Below are positions 17,314 through 26,011 of a DNA stretch of 64,000 nucleotides, in pieces (position 1 is the stretch's first letter; every line of letters begins with the position of its first letter). Under the pieces are notes generated by a model. The model was not told the DNA's origin. It searched no databases and saw only the letters and a list, made by a program, of their open reading frames with translations. Position numbers and translations under genes: made by a program. The stretch comes from an uncultured Sulfitobacter sp. Lineage in GTDB: Bacteria > Pseudomonadota > Alphaproteobacteria > Rhodobacterales > Rhodobacteraceae. The DNA lies in the NCBI GenBank assembly GCA_913060815.1, contig CAJXSZ010000002.1:248001-312000 (forward strand). Reading direction: 5' to 3'.

Positions 17314-19608
17314 ATGACAGACGAAACAATCAGCCAGAATGGACAGCCCGTGAGCAATAATAAAGTAACTTCGCAAGAGGCGCTTGCCTTCCATCTTGAA
17401 CCGACGCCGGGCAAGTTTGAAATCACTGCGACCGTTCCCATGGCTACCCAGCGCGACCTGTCGCTTGCCTATTCGCCAGGTGTTGCTGTCCCGTGTGAAG
17501 CCATCGCGGCAGATCCGCAAACAGCTTATGATTACACCAACAAGGGCAATCTGGTTGCTGTTATTTCAAACGGAACGGCGGTTCTGGGTCTCGGCAATCT
17601 TGGCGCGCTGGCGTCCAAGCCTGTGATGGAGGGGAAGGCGGTCCTGTTCAAACGCTTTGCCGACGTGAACTCGATCGATATCGAGCTTGATACCGAGGAC
17701 ACCGAGGCGTTCATCAATGCGGTAAAGCTGATGGGCCCGACATTTGGTGGCATCAACCTTGAAGATATCAAAGCGCCCGAGTGTTTTATTATTGAACAGC
17801 GTCTCAAGGAAGAAATGGACATTCCTGTCTTCCACGACGACCAGCACGGCACAGCGGTGATTTGCGCAGCAGGCCTTTTGAACGCGCTCAAGATTTCGGG
17901 CAAGAAGATCGAGGACGTGAAGATCGTACTTAATGGCGCGGGTGCTGCTGGAATCGCCTGTCTTGAACTGCTCAAGGCGATGGGCGCCAAGCATAACAAC
18001 TGCATCATGTGCGACACCAAGGGTGTGATCTATCAGGGCCGTACCGAGGGCATGAACCAGTGGAAATCGGGCCACGCCGCCGCAACGGATGCGCGCAGCC
18101 TTGCAGATGCGATGGACGGCGCTGATGTGTTTCTGGGGGTTTCGGTCAAAGGGGCCGTGACGCCAGAGATGGTGGCGAGCATGGCCGACTATCCCGTGAT
18201 TTTTGCCATGGCCAACCCCGATCCTGAGATTACACCAGAAGAGGCACACGCTGTGCGCGCAGATGCGATCGTGGCCACAGGGCGCAGCGACTACCCGAAC
18301 CAAGTGAACAACGTGCTGGGATTTCCCTACCTCTTTCGCGGTGCGCTCGACATCAATGCGCGCGCAATCAATGACGAGATGAAGATCGCCTGCGCCCATG
18401 CTTTGGCCAACCTCGCTCGTGAAGATGTACCAGATGAAGTGGCGCTTGCTTACGGCAAAAACCTCAGCTTCGGGCGTGACTATATCATCCCCACGCCATT
18501 CGATCCGCGTCTTATTCACCGGATTCCGCCAGCCGTTGCAAAGGCAGGCATGGACACGGGTGCCGCACGACGACCCATCATTGATATGGAAGCCTATGAG
18601 CAAAGCCTGAAGTCCCGCCTTGATCCAACCGCCAACATGATGCGCGGAATCAATGCGCGCGCGCGGTCCAATCAGGCGCGTATGATTTTTGCCGAAGGGG
18701 ATGACCCAAAGGTGCTGCGCGCCGCTGTAATGTATCAGCGCCAAGGGTTGGGAAAAGCGCTCGTAGTTGGACGTTCGGATGATGTGAAGGCCAAGCTTGT
18801 CGCTGCAGGGATGGAGGATGCCATTCGCGAGTTGGAAGTCGTGAATGCGGCGAATACCCAGCACTTGGAGACCTATAAATCGTTCCTTTACAACCGTTTG
18901 CAGCGGCGTGGTTTCGACAAAAAGGACATTCACCGCCTCGCTGCCACGGACCGTCATGTCTTTGCCGCATTGATGCTGGCACACGGGCATGGGGACGGTC
19001 TGGTCACGGGTGCCACGCGGAAATCGGCGCACATCCTCGACCGTATTAACCATGTGTTCGATGCAAATGCCGAAGGGGGCGCCGCGGGGATAACGGCGGT
19101 TCTGCACAAAGGGCGCATTGTCTTGATCGGTGATACGTTGGTGCACGAGTGGCCCAATGATGAGGACCTTGCAAACATCGCGGAAAGCGGTGCGCGCGTG
19201 GCGAAGCATTTGGGGCTTGAGCCTCGTGTGGCGTTTGTCAGCTTTTCGACCTTCGGCTACCCTGTCTCGGAGCGTGCCGAGAAAATGCACCTCGCGCCTC
19301 AAGTCCTCGATCAGCGGCGCGTCGATTTTGAATACGAAGGCGAGATGACCGTTGACGTGGCTCTCAACGTTGAGAGCCAAAAGAACTATCCGTTCTCGCG
19401 TCTTACAGGGCCCGCTAATATCCTTATCGTGCCTGCGCGCCATTCGGCCAGTATTTCGGTGAAGCTGATGCAGGAAATGGCGGGTGCTACGGTGATCGGG
19501 CCAATCCTTACGGGGTTGGATCAATCCATCCAGATTGCTTCGTCAACTTCTACAACGAATGACATTCTCAATATGGCGATCCTCGCAGCGTGCAAGGTGG
19601 GCGGATGA
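17314..19608 (+). CDS. maeB: NADP-dependent malic enzyme with phosphotransacetylase-like domain
   Basis: Malic enzyme decarboxylates malate to pyruvate, giving NADPH. The 764-aa product has the malic N-terminal domain (AYSPGVAVPCEAI), the catalytic HDDQHGTAV segment and NAD(P)-binding LNGAGAAGIACLELL. These are followed by a C-terminal phosphotransacetylase-like domain of about 330 residues, which in MaeB proteins is regulatory (acetyl-CoA sensing) rather than catalytic. The ATG at 17314 lacks a clear ribosome-binding site; GTG 17350 is an alternative. The stop overlaps the next start as ATGA. Confidence 0.95.
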   Translation: MTDETISQNGQPVSNNKVTSQEALAFHLEPTPGKFEITATVPMATQRDLSLAYSPGVAVPCEAIAADPQTAYDYTNKGNLVAVISNGTAVLGLGNLGALASKPVMEGKAVLFKRFADVNSIDIELDTEDTEAFINAVKLMGPTFGGINLEDIKAPECFIIEQRLKEEMDIPVFHDDQHGTAVICAAGLLNALKISGKKIEDVKIVLNGAGAAGIACLELLKAMGAKHNNCIMCDTKGVIYQGRTEGMNQWKSGHAAATDARSLADAMDGADVFLGVSVKGAVTPEMVASMADYPVIFAMANPDPEITPEEAHAVRADAIVATGRSDYPNQVNNVLGFPYLFRGALDINARAINDEMKIACAHALANLAREDVPDEVALAYGKNLSFGRDYIIPTPFDPRLIHRIPPAVAKAGMDTGAARRPIIDMEAYEQSLKSRLDPTANMMRGINARARSNQARMIFAEGDDPKVLRAAVMYQRQGLGKALVVGRSDDVKAKLVAAGMEDAIRELEVVNAANTQHLETYKSFLYNRLQRRGFDKKDIHRLAATDRHVFAALMLAHGHGDGLVTGATRKSAHILDRINHVFDANAEGGAAGITAVLHKGRIVLIGDTLVHEWPNDEDLANIAESGARVAKHLGLEPRVAFVSFSTFGYPVSERAEKMHLAPQVLDQRRVDFEYEGEMTVDVALNVESQKNYPFSRLTGPANILIVPARHSASISVKLMQEMAGATVIGPILTGLDQSIQIASSTSTTNDILNMAILAACKVGG

Positions 19609-20471
19609 TCTGGAACCTCGGGTCCATCAATATCGACAACTTCTACGAGGTATCGCATCTACCTGCTGCGGGTGAAACTTTGGCAGCGTCCAGTTTCGGT
19701 TTTGGCCTTGGCGGGAAGGGCGCGAATATGTCGGTCGCTGCGGCGCGTGCTGCGGCGCGCGTTGCGCACATCGGCGCGGTTGGCGCAGAGGGGCGTTGGA
19801 CCCGTGAACGGCTGATGGAATACGGTGTCGATACGCCCCACATTGCAGAGCTCGACATCCCCACAGGTCACGCCAATATCGTGGTCGAGCAGGGCGGCGA
19901 GAACAACATTGTTCTTTTCCAAGGCGCCAATGTCCATCTGTCAGAAGCCATCATCGGCGGCGCCCTGACCGAGGCATCGCCGAAGGACTTCCTTCTCATG
20001 CAGAATGAAACCAATGGTCAGGAGTACGCCGCGACCACGGCGCAGGCCTTGGGTTTGCGTGTAGCTTATGCAGCTGCACCGTTTGAGGAAGACGCGATTA
20101 CGCGGCTGCTGGGGCGGATTGATATTCTGGTATTGAACGAGGTCGAGGCGAGCCAGCTTGAGACAGCGACTGGCAAAGATATCGCGGCGCTGGGCGTCCC
20201 CGACGTGGTTGTCACCTTGGGTCAAAACGGGTGCAAATGGGTCTCAAGCGCAGGGGAAAAGCAGTTTCCCGCGTATCCTGCCGAGGCGGTGGATACCACT
20301 GGCGCAGGCGATACTTTCACGGGCTATCTGGTCGCGGGCCTGGATCGTGGGATGGATATGGAATCCGCAATTGATCTTGCGCTCAAGGCAGGTGCGATGA
20401 TGGTGATGCGGCGCGGCACAGCCGATGTGATCCCGGACCTCAAAGAGATCCAGGATCGGTTTGGTCTTTAG
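19605..20471 (+). CDS. PfkB-family carbohydrate kinase (ribokinase-like)
   Basis: PfkB kinases phosphorylate sugars or nucleosides with ATP. The 288-aa product has the N-terminal signature GLGGKGANMSVAAARAA and the C-terminal DTTGAGDTFTGY, whose aspartate is the catalytic base. These are most like ribokinase, but the substrate cannot be fixed by eye. The ATG at 19605 overlaps the maeB stop by four bases and follows AAGGTGGGCGG, so it is translationally coupled to maeB. The stop overlaps that of convergent msrA by four bases. Confidence 0.88.
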   Translation: MIWNLGSINIDNFYEVSHLPAAGETLAASSFGFGLGGKGANMSVAAARAAARVAHIGAVGAEGRWTRERLMEYGVDTPHIAELDIPTGHANIVVEQGGENNIVLFQGANVHLSEAIIGGALTEASPKDFLLMQNETNGQEYAATTAQALGLRVAYAAAPFEEDAITRLLGRIDILVLNEVEASQLETATGKDIAALGVPDVVVTLGQNGCKWVSSAGEKQFPAYPAEAVDTTGAGDTFTGYLVAGLDRGMDMESAIDLALKAGAMMVMRRGTADVIPDLKEIQDRFGL

Positions 20472-21124
20472 TCTGCGAAAGGTGCCGCTGAGCCCCAAAG
20501 CTCTTTGACGCGCTCATCGCGGCCGCACGCCTCGCGGTAAGCCTTATATGCGTTCGCTTTGCTTTTCGGCCCAAAGCGGGTGAGGATCACCTTACCGCTT
20601 TTTGCATAGTCCTGATGGTATGCGTCTGCTGGGTAGAATTTGGTCGCTGGCAGAACGGGCGTTACAATCTGTTTACCGAGGTCTGATTGCGCTTTGGCTT
20701 TTGCGTCCTGCGCTGCCTGCTTTTGACTTGAGGTTGCAAAAATTGCTGTGCGGTAGCTCTCGCCGCGATCACAGAACTGACCTCCCGCATCTGTCGGATC
20801 AACGGAGCGGAAAAACAGATCAAGAAGCTGTGCTGCACTCACGACTGAGGGGTCAAATGTAATTTCAACAGCTTCATAGTGACCCGTGCCACCTGATGTG
20901 ACTTGTTTATAGGTCGGGTTTGCGGCCTTACCACCAGCGAAACCTGAAATCGCTTCCTTTACACCGCGCACTTTTTCAAAATCGGCTTCGACGCACCAGA
21001 AACAGCCCCCTGCGACAGTAAGGGTTTCTGACCCTTCCGCATGGGACGGCATGCTTTGGGCAAAGAGCCCCACTGCTATCAGCCCAGCCAGCACAATTGA
21101 TTTTACATCACTCGATTTGCTCAT
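20468..21124 (-). CDS. msrA: Peptide-methionine (S)-S-oxide reductase MsrA, exported form
   Basis: MsrA reduces methionine-S-sulfoxide in proteins. The 218-aa product has a signal peptide (hydrophobic VLAGLIAVGLFAQ, likely cleavage after SHA near residue 29), so it probably acts in the periplasm. The catalytic motif is GCFWC with C41 as nucleophile, followed by a second cysteine, C44. A further cysteine near the C-terminus (YREACGRD) may be the resolving residue. Conserved TGHYEAVEI-type and DAYHQDY residues are present. It stands alone; an msrB partner is not nearby. Confidence 0.93.
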   Translation of the reverse strand: MSKSSDVKSIVLAGLIAVGLFAQSMPSHAEGSETLTVAGGCFWCVEADFEKVRGVKEAISGFAGGKAANPTYKQVTSGGTGHYEAVEITFDPSVVSAAQLLDLFFRSVDPTDAGGQFCDRGESYRTAIFATSSQKQAAQDAKAKAQSDLGKQIVTPVLPATKFYPADAYHQDYAKSGKVILTRFGPKSKANAYKAYREACGRDERVKELWGSAAPFAD

Positions 21125-21272
21125 TTCATTCTCCTTTGGCAGGAAGGCTGATCCTTAAGACAGAAGTTCGCAACCAAACTCTGAGGTACTCACGCAGTGG
21201 TGAATATTGTTTACCCATCTGTGCACGGTGCTATCACTGCGCCTAATGCCAATTAGCAAGAAGGTTCCCGCT

Positions 21273-21968
21273 ATGAAGATCGCCATGTGGTCTGGTCCGC
21301 GAAATCTAAGTACTGCGATGATGTATGCGTTTGCTGCTCGGGATGACTTCGCCGTTATGGACGAGCCTTTTTATGCGCCTTACCTTGCAGCGACCGGGGC
21401 TGACCATCCAATGGCAGCCGAGATCATCGCCGCGCATGAAACCGACCCCGAGCGCGTGGCGCAGACATGTCATACAGGGGGTCTACAGCATGTGTACATG
21501 AAACACATGCCGCATCACATGCTTGAGGGCTTCCCGATGGCGTGGGCGCAGGACTGCGTGAACATCCACCTCATTCGCCATCCTGCCCGCGTTATTGCGA
21601 GCTATGCCGCCAAACGCGAGGCGCCAACGCTGGAGGATATCGGCTTTGTTCGACAAGCAGAGGTGTTCGATCAATTAGGGGGCATTGTCATAGATGGAAC
21701 AGATATTCGGGCAGACCCCGATACGATGCTCCGCAAGCTGTGTGATGCGATTGGTTTGGCGTTTGATCCGTCAATGCTGAGCTGGCCAGCGGGGCCACGA
21801 GCCGAGGATGGCATCTGGGCGAAGCACTGGTACGGGGCTGTCCACAAGAGCACAGGATTTGCCGGAGCCGAGGGCGACCTGCCGATCGTGTCACCCGATC
21901 TGGAGCCTGTTTTGCAAGCGGCTCTTCCCCATTACCTCAGGTTAAAAGAGTGCTGCCTTTCCCCGTGA
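21273..21968 (+). CDS. Sulfotransferase-like P-loop protein
   Basis: The 231-aa product starts with a PAPS-type P-loop, MWSGPRNLSTAMMYAF, followed by MDEPFYAPYL and a central LIRHPARVIASYA, which resembles the 3'-phosphate-binding segment RxPxxxxxSxx of sulfotransferases. Such short proteins are often annotated as sulfotransferase family; the substrate is unknown and true sulfotransfer is unproven. The ATG at 21273 is chosen over 21207 because AGAAGG lies upstream at good spacing and the P-loop then sits at the very N-terminus, as in homologues. It stands alone between msrA and argG. Confidence 0.7.
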   Translation: MKIAMWSGPRNLSTAMMYAFAARDDFAVMDEPFYAPYLAATGADHPMAAEIIAAHETDPERVAQTCHTGGLQHVYMKHMPHHMLEGFPMAWAQDCVNIHLIRHPARVIASYAAKREAPTLEDIGFVRQAEVFDQLGGIVIDGTDIRADPDTMLRKLCDAIGLAFDPSMLSWPAGPRAEDGIWAKHWYGAVHKSTGFAGAEGDLPIVSPDLEPVLQAALPHYLRLKECCLSP

Positions 21969-22118
21969 TTGAACTAAATCGCGTGGTAAACGTTCAGCGT
22001 TCTTAAATAGTATGTCTGTAAGACACTGAAATAGCCGGCACGCCGGTTTAGTAACGAGTAGGCGGTTCAGGCATGCAAATGCTTGGGCCGTTCGTTGTTT
22101 TAGCCCTCAGCAACCTGC

Positions 22119-22146
22119 GGACCGACCAGATGATACCAGTCGGTCC
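22119..22146 (-). terminator. Stem-loop downstream of argG
   Basis: GGACCGAC and GTCGGTCC form an 8-bp perfect stem around a 12-base loop, eight bases beyond the argG stop. No T-run follows in the argG direction, so it may be a Rho-assisted end or an mRNA-stabilising hairpin rather than an intrinsic terminator. Confidence 0.45.
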
Positions 22147-22153
22147 TTGAAGG

Positions 22154-23371
22154 TCACTTCATCCGTTTATCACGAGCAGCCAACAACTTGAGGCGCAATG
22201 CGTTGAGCTGAATGAACCCTGCTGCATCTTTCTGATCGTATGCACCAGCATCATCTTCAAACGTTACGTGCGCCTCAGAATAGAGGCTGTAATCCGACCA
22301 ACGGCCAACCGTGCGCACATGACCCTTGTATAGTTTCAGGCGAACGGTTCCCGTCACATGGGTTTGGCTGGCGTCAATGGCCGCTTGCAGCATTGTACGC
22401 TCTGGCGAGAACCAGAAACCATTGTAAATCAGCTCGGCGTATTGTGGCATTAGCTGGTCTTTGAGGTGCATCGCGCCACGGTCCAGCGTGATCGATTCGA
22501 TGCCACGGTGCGCCTCAAGCAACAGCGTGCCACCGGGTGTCTCGTAGATGCCGCGTGATTTCATGCCTACAAAACGGCCCTCAACCAGATCAAGGCGACC
22601 ACAGCCATGCTTACCGCCCAACTCATTCAGCTTGGTCAGCAGTTCGGCAGGAGACAGTTTTTCGCCATTGATAGAGACTGCATCGCCGCGCTCGAACCCG
22701 ACTTCGATGTACTCGGGCGTATCGGGCGCATCCTCGGGGTTTACGGTACGCTGATAGACATAGTCGGGTGCATCCACGGCAGGGTCCTCGAGAACCAGAC
22801 CCTCGGATGAGGTATGCAGCAGGTTTGCATCGACGCTGAACGGCGCCTCGCCACGCTTGTCCTTGGCGATCGGAATCTGGTGCGCTTCGGCGAATTCAAG
22901 CAGTTTGGTGCGGCTGCTCAGATCCCATTCACGCCACGGCGCGATCACTTTGATGTTTGGGTCGAGCGCGTAGGCCGCCAGCTCGAAGCGCACCTGATCA
23001 TTGCCCTTGCCTGTCGCACCGTGCGCCACAGCATCTGCACCTGTCTCATGTGCAATTTCGACCAGGCGCTTGGAGATCAGAGGACGCGCAATGGAGGTGC
23101 CGAGCAGATACAGCCCCTCGTAGACCGCATTGGCGCGGAACATCGGGAAGACGAAGTCACGCACAAACTCTTCGCGCACGTCTTCAATGTAGATATCAGA
23201 TGCGCCCATCATCTCCGCCTTGGCGCGGGCGGGCTCAAGCTCTTCTCCCTGACCGAGATCGGCGGTGAAGGTTACAACCTCACAGCCGTATTCGCTCTGA
23301 AGCCATTTCAGGATGATCGAGGTATCGAGGCCACCGGAGTAGGCGAGCACAACTTTCTTGGGTGCAGACAT
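22154..23371 (-). CDS. argG: Argininosuccinate synthase
   Basis: ArgG joins citrulline and aspartate with ATP in arginine synthesis. The 405-aa product has the expected length, the PP-loop [11 protein letters not shown] at the N-terminus, and the conserved [12 protein letters not shown] and [11 protein letters not shown] segments. It is a single gene, divergent from ilvA. Another arginine gene, argJ, is at 50809-52035, so the pathway is dispersed. Confidence 0.97.
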   Translation of the reverse strand: MSAPKKVVLAYSGGLDTSIILKWLQSEYGCEVVTFTADLGQGEELEPARAKAEMMGASDIYIEDVREEFVRDFVFPMFRANAVYEGLYLLGTSIARPLISKRLVEIAHETGADAVAHGATGKGNDQVRFELAAYALDPNIKVIAPWREWDLSSRTKLLEFAEAHQIPIAKDKRGEAPFSVDANLLHTSSEGLVLEDPAVDAPDYVYQRTVNPEDAPDTPEYIEVGFERGDAVSINGEKLSPAELLTKLNELGGKHGCGRLDLVEGRFVGMKSRGIYETPGGTLLLEAHRGIESITLDRGAMHLKDQLMPQYAELIYNGFWFSPERTMLQAAIDASQTHVTGTVRLKLYKGHVRTVGRWSDYSLYSEAHVTFEDDAGAYDQKDAAGFIQLNALRLKLLAARDKRMK

Positions 23372-23501
23372 GATCTTTTCCTTTGTCGCGTTTCGCGGGT
23401 GGGGTATCCCGTTTTCTGCGCCACAGCAAGTGAGATGGCTTCATTGACGGGGGTCCATGGGCGACCTATCCAAGTCCTGCGCAATACAAAGGCAAATGCA
23501 G

Positions 23502-24734
23502 ATGAGCGAAGATTTCCAGATGGGCGCCATTGCCGCCACCCGTGCAATGCGTGCGGTCTTTCCTGCGACACCGCTGCTCAAGAACGAGCATTTGTCAGAG
23601 AAGTATGATGCCGATATCTATCTCAAGCGCGAGGACCTCAGCCCAGTGCGGTCCTACAAGCTGCGCGGCGCGTTCAATGCAATGCGCAAATTGATTCCCG
23701 AGCATCAGGTTTTTGTCTGTGCATCGGCGGGCAACCACGCGCAAGGCGTTGCATTCATGTGTAGCCATTTTGGCGTGCAGGGCGTCATCTATATGCCCGT
23801 AACCACGCCCCAGCAGAAGATTCAGAAGACCAAGATGTTTGGCGGTGCAAATATCGAAGTGCGCCTTGTCGGAGATTACTTTGACCAGACGCTGGCATCC
23901 GCCCAGCAGTTCTGTGCGGATGAGGGCGCCTATTTTCTGTCCCCCTTTGACGATGACAATGTGATTGAAGGGCAGGCATCCGTCGCGGTTGAGATTGAGG
24001 ATCAGCTTGGGGCAGCGCCCGATCACATCATTCTGCCTGTTGGCGGTGGTGGCTTGTCCGCTGGTACGCGCGCGTTTTTCGGGGATCGGTGTGCCTATAC
24101 CTTTGTTGAACCCACAGGCGCGCCTAGTCTTGCGCGTGCGCTGGAAGAGGGCGCCCCCGTGGATGTTTCTCCGATCAACAGTTTTGTAGACGGGGCAGCG
24201 GTAGCCAAACTCGGTATGCGAACCTTCGAAAAACTCAAAGACGCCCAGCGATCCGATGTGGTGCTTTTGAATGAGGATCGAATCTGCGTCAGCATCATTG
24301 AAATGCTAAACATCGAAGGCATCGTGCTGGAGCCTGCAGGTGCGCTGAGCGTCGAGGCGTTGGGCGAAGTGGCCGAACACATCAAAGGTAAGACCGTGGT
24401 GTGTATCGCCTCTGGCGGGAATTTCGATTTCGAGCGGTTGCCCGAAGTCAAAGAGCGCGCGCAACGGTACTCGGGCCTCAAGAAATATTTCATCCTGCGG
24501 ATGCCGCAACGGCCTGGCGCGCTCAAGGAGTTCTTGAGCATCCTTGGCCCTGACGACGATATCTGCCGTTTCGAGTATCTCAAGAAATCGGCCCGCAACT
24601 TCGGCTCGGTCCTGATTGGCATCGAGACACAAAACCCCGACACTTTCCCGCGCTTCCTGAGCCAGCTTGATGACGCAGGGTTCACCTATACAGATATCAC
24701 CAATGATGAGACGCTTGCCCAATTCGTAATTTAG
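23502..24734 (+). CDS. ilvA: Threonine ammonia-lyase (short form with C-terminal regulatory domain)
   Basis: The enzyme deaminates threonine to 2-oxobutanoate, the first step to isoleucine, using PLP. The 410-aa product has the PLP-lysine motif SYKLRGA (K53), the glycine loop PVGGGGLSAG that holds the cofactor phosphate, and one C-terminal ACT-like domain (LKKYFILRMPQRPGALKEFL). That is shorter than the E. coli IlvA, which has two. The ATG at 23502 has AAAGG nine bases upstream; ATG 23496 and others upstream are in frame but too close to or before it. The following SDR gene starts nine bases after the stop. Confidence 0.92.
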   Translation: MSEDFQMGAIAATRAMRAVFPATPLLKNEHLSEKYDADIYLKREDLSPVRSYKLRGAFNAMRKLIPEHQVFVCASAGNHAQGVAFMCSHFGVQGVIYMPVTTPQQKIQKTKMFGGANIEVRLVGDYFDQTLASAQQFCADEGAYFLSPFDDDNVIEGQASVAVEIEDQLGAAPDHIILPVGGGGLSAGTRAFFGDRCAYTFVEPTGAPSLARALEEGAPVDVSPINSFVDGAAVAKLGMRTFEKLKDAQRSDVVLLNEDRICVSIIEMLNIEGIVLEPAGALSVEALGEVAEHIKGKTVVCIASGGNFDFERLPEVKERAQRYSGLKKYFILRMPQRPGALKEFLSILGPDDDICRFEYLKKSARNFGSVLIGIETQNPDTFPRFLSQLDDAGFTYTDITNDETLAQFVI

Positions 24735-24743
24735 GGGGCGATC

Positions 24744-25550
24744 ATGGATATTTCGGGTAAGTCGGTTGTAATCACAGGCGGTGCGAGCGGCATTGGTGCC
24801 GCCCTTGCCCGACGAGCGGCCAACGCGGGCGCCAAGGTATGTATCGCTGATCTTAATCTGGACCTCGCCCAAAGCGTAGCCACCGAGATTGGAGGTATCG
24901 CTGTTGCATGTGATGTGACCCAAGAATCCCAGATCATTGCGGCGATTGAGGCCGCCGAAGGCGCGCATGGTCCGGTTGATGTTTTTGTCTCTAACGCGGG
25001 ACTAGGGCGGGGCGATCCGTCTCATGCAGCTTCGGCACCTGATGCAGATTGGATGCTGAACTGGAACGTACATGTGATGGCCCACGTCTGGGCGGCGCGT
25101 GCGCTGTTGCCTGCGATGATCGCGCGCGGGTCAGGGTATTTTATCAACGTCGCCTCCGCCGCTGGTCTGCTCAACCAGATTGGCGATGCTGCTTATTCCG
25201 CCACCAAACACGCCGCCGTGAGCTTTGCCGAGTCGTTGCTGATCACGCATGGGAGTGACGGCATCGGCGTTTCAGTTGTCTGTCCGCAATACGTAGCGAC
25301 GCCGCTGCTTGGGTTGGGCGATGATGATGCGCAGGGCAACCTGCTTACTGCGGCAGATGTTGCACAGTCGGTTTGGCAGGGCGTAGCGGACGACACATTC
25401 GTCATCATGCCGCATCCTGACGTAGCCAAGTACAATGCGCTGCGTGGGTCTGATCCGTCCCGCTGGATCAAGGGAATGCAGATGTTGCGCGCAAAGGCAT
25501 TCTCCGAACAGGGCGGCATCAGCGTCTCCGAGTTTTACAAATTGGTCTAG
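24744..25550 (+). CDS. Short-chain dehydrogenase/reductase
   Basis: The 268-aa product is a classical SDR with the cofactor motif TGGASGIG (11-18), the NAG motif in VFVSNAGLG, the catalytic serine region NVASAAG and the YSATK active-site tyrosine and lysine. DLNL after the second strand suggests NAD(H) preference. The substrate is unknown. It probably forms an operon with ilvA (nine-base gap). Its last four bases overlap the stop of the convergent Hpt gene. Confidence 0.9.
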   Translation: MDISGKSVVITGGASGIGAALARRAANAGAKVCIADLNLDLAQSVATEIGGIAVACDVTQESQIIAAIEAAEGAHGPVDVFVSNAGLGRGDPSHAASAPDADWMLNWNVHVMAHVWAARALLPAMIARGSGYFINVASAAGLLNQIGDAAYSATKHAAVSFAESLLITHGSDGIGVSVVCPQYVATPLLGLGDDDAQGNLLTAADVAQSVWQGVADDTFVIMPHPDVAKYNALRGSDPSRWIKGMQMLRAKAFSEQGGISVSEFYKLV

Positions 25551-25879
25551 GCGGCAGCACCCTCCGCAAGACCGGATAAGAACGATGTCTTGCTGGTTTC
25601 AAACGCGTCCAGGATCGGCTCCAGGACAATCTCGTCTGCGCGGCCCTCACTGGCAAGAGTTTCACCTGTCTGGCAAAGGGCCGCGAAGTGAGTGAAGCCA
25701 AGGTTAAGCGCGCTTCCCTTCACGGCATGTAGATCGGCGCCCAGCGTCTCGAGCCTTGGAGCGCTGCGCAGCCGATCAACGATTTCGGCAACCTCTTCGA
25801 TAAAGATCTCGACAACTTCTTCAAAGTCCTCTGCGCCGACATCGTCGCGCAATGCCTTGATTTGCACCCAGTCAATCAT
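25547..25879 (-). CDS. Histidine phosphotransfer (Hpt) domain protein
   Basis: The 110-aa product is a stand-alone Hpt domain that relays phosphate between a hybrid kinase and a response regulator. The phosphorylatable histidine lies in LHAVKGSALNLGF (H51). The ATG at 25879 follows GAGGAGG, which makes it preferable to the in-frame ATG at 25915. It is divergent from the receiver-PP2C gene that begins 133 bp away, so the pair may be one signalling module. Confidence 0.88.
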   Translation of the reverse strand: MIDWVQIKALRDDVGAEDFEEVVEIFIEEVAEIVDRLRSAPRLETLGADLHAVKGSALNLGFTHFAALCQTGETLASEGRADEIVLEPILDAFETSKTSFLSGLAEGAAA

Positions 25880-26011
25880 GGTTGCCTCCTCTTTGGACTT
25901 GTTATTAGGCCGCATATGTTAATCTGGCGTAAGCAACTGCATCTGGTCCGTTTCATCGACTGTTAATCAGCGCGGGGTAAGGCGGTGGGGACCTGAAATT
26001 GCGAAAGCCCT

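Noticed and set aside
17566-19524. A 652-codon open frame on the minus strand of the malic enzyme gene
   Set aside because: It is antisense to a conserved enzyme with all its motifs; long antisense frames are common in GC-rich codon-biased genes. The translation is rich in His, Arg and Cys without domain features.
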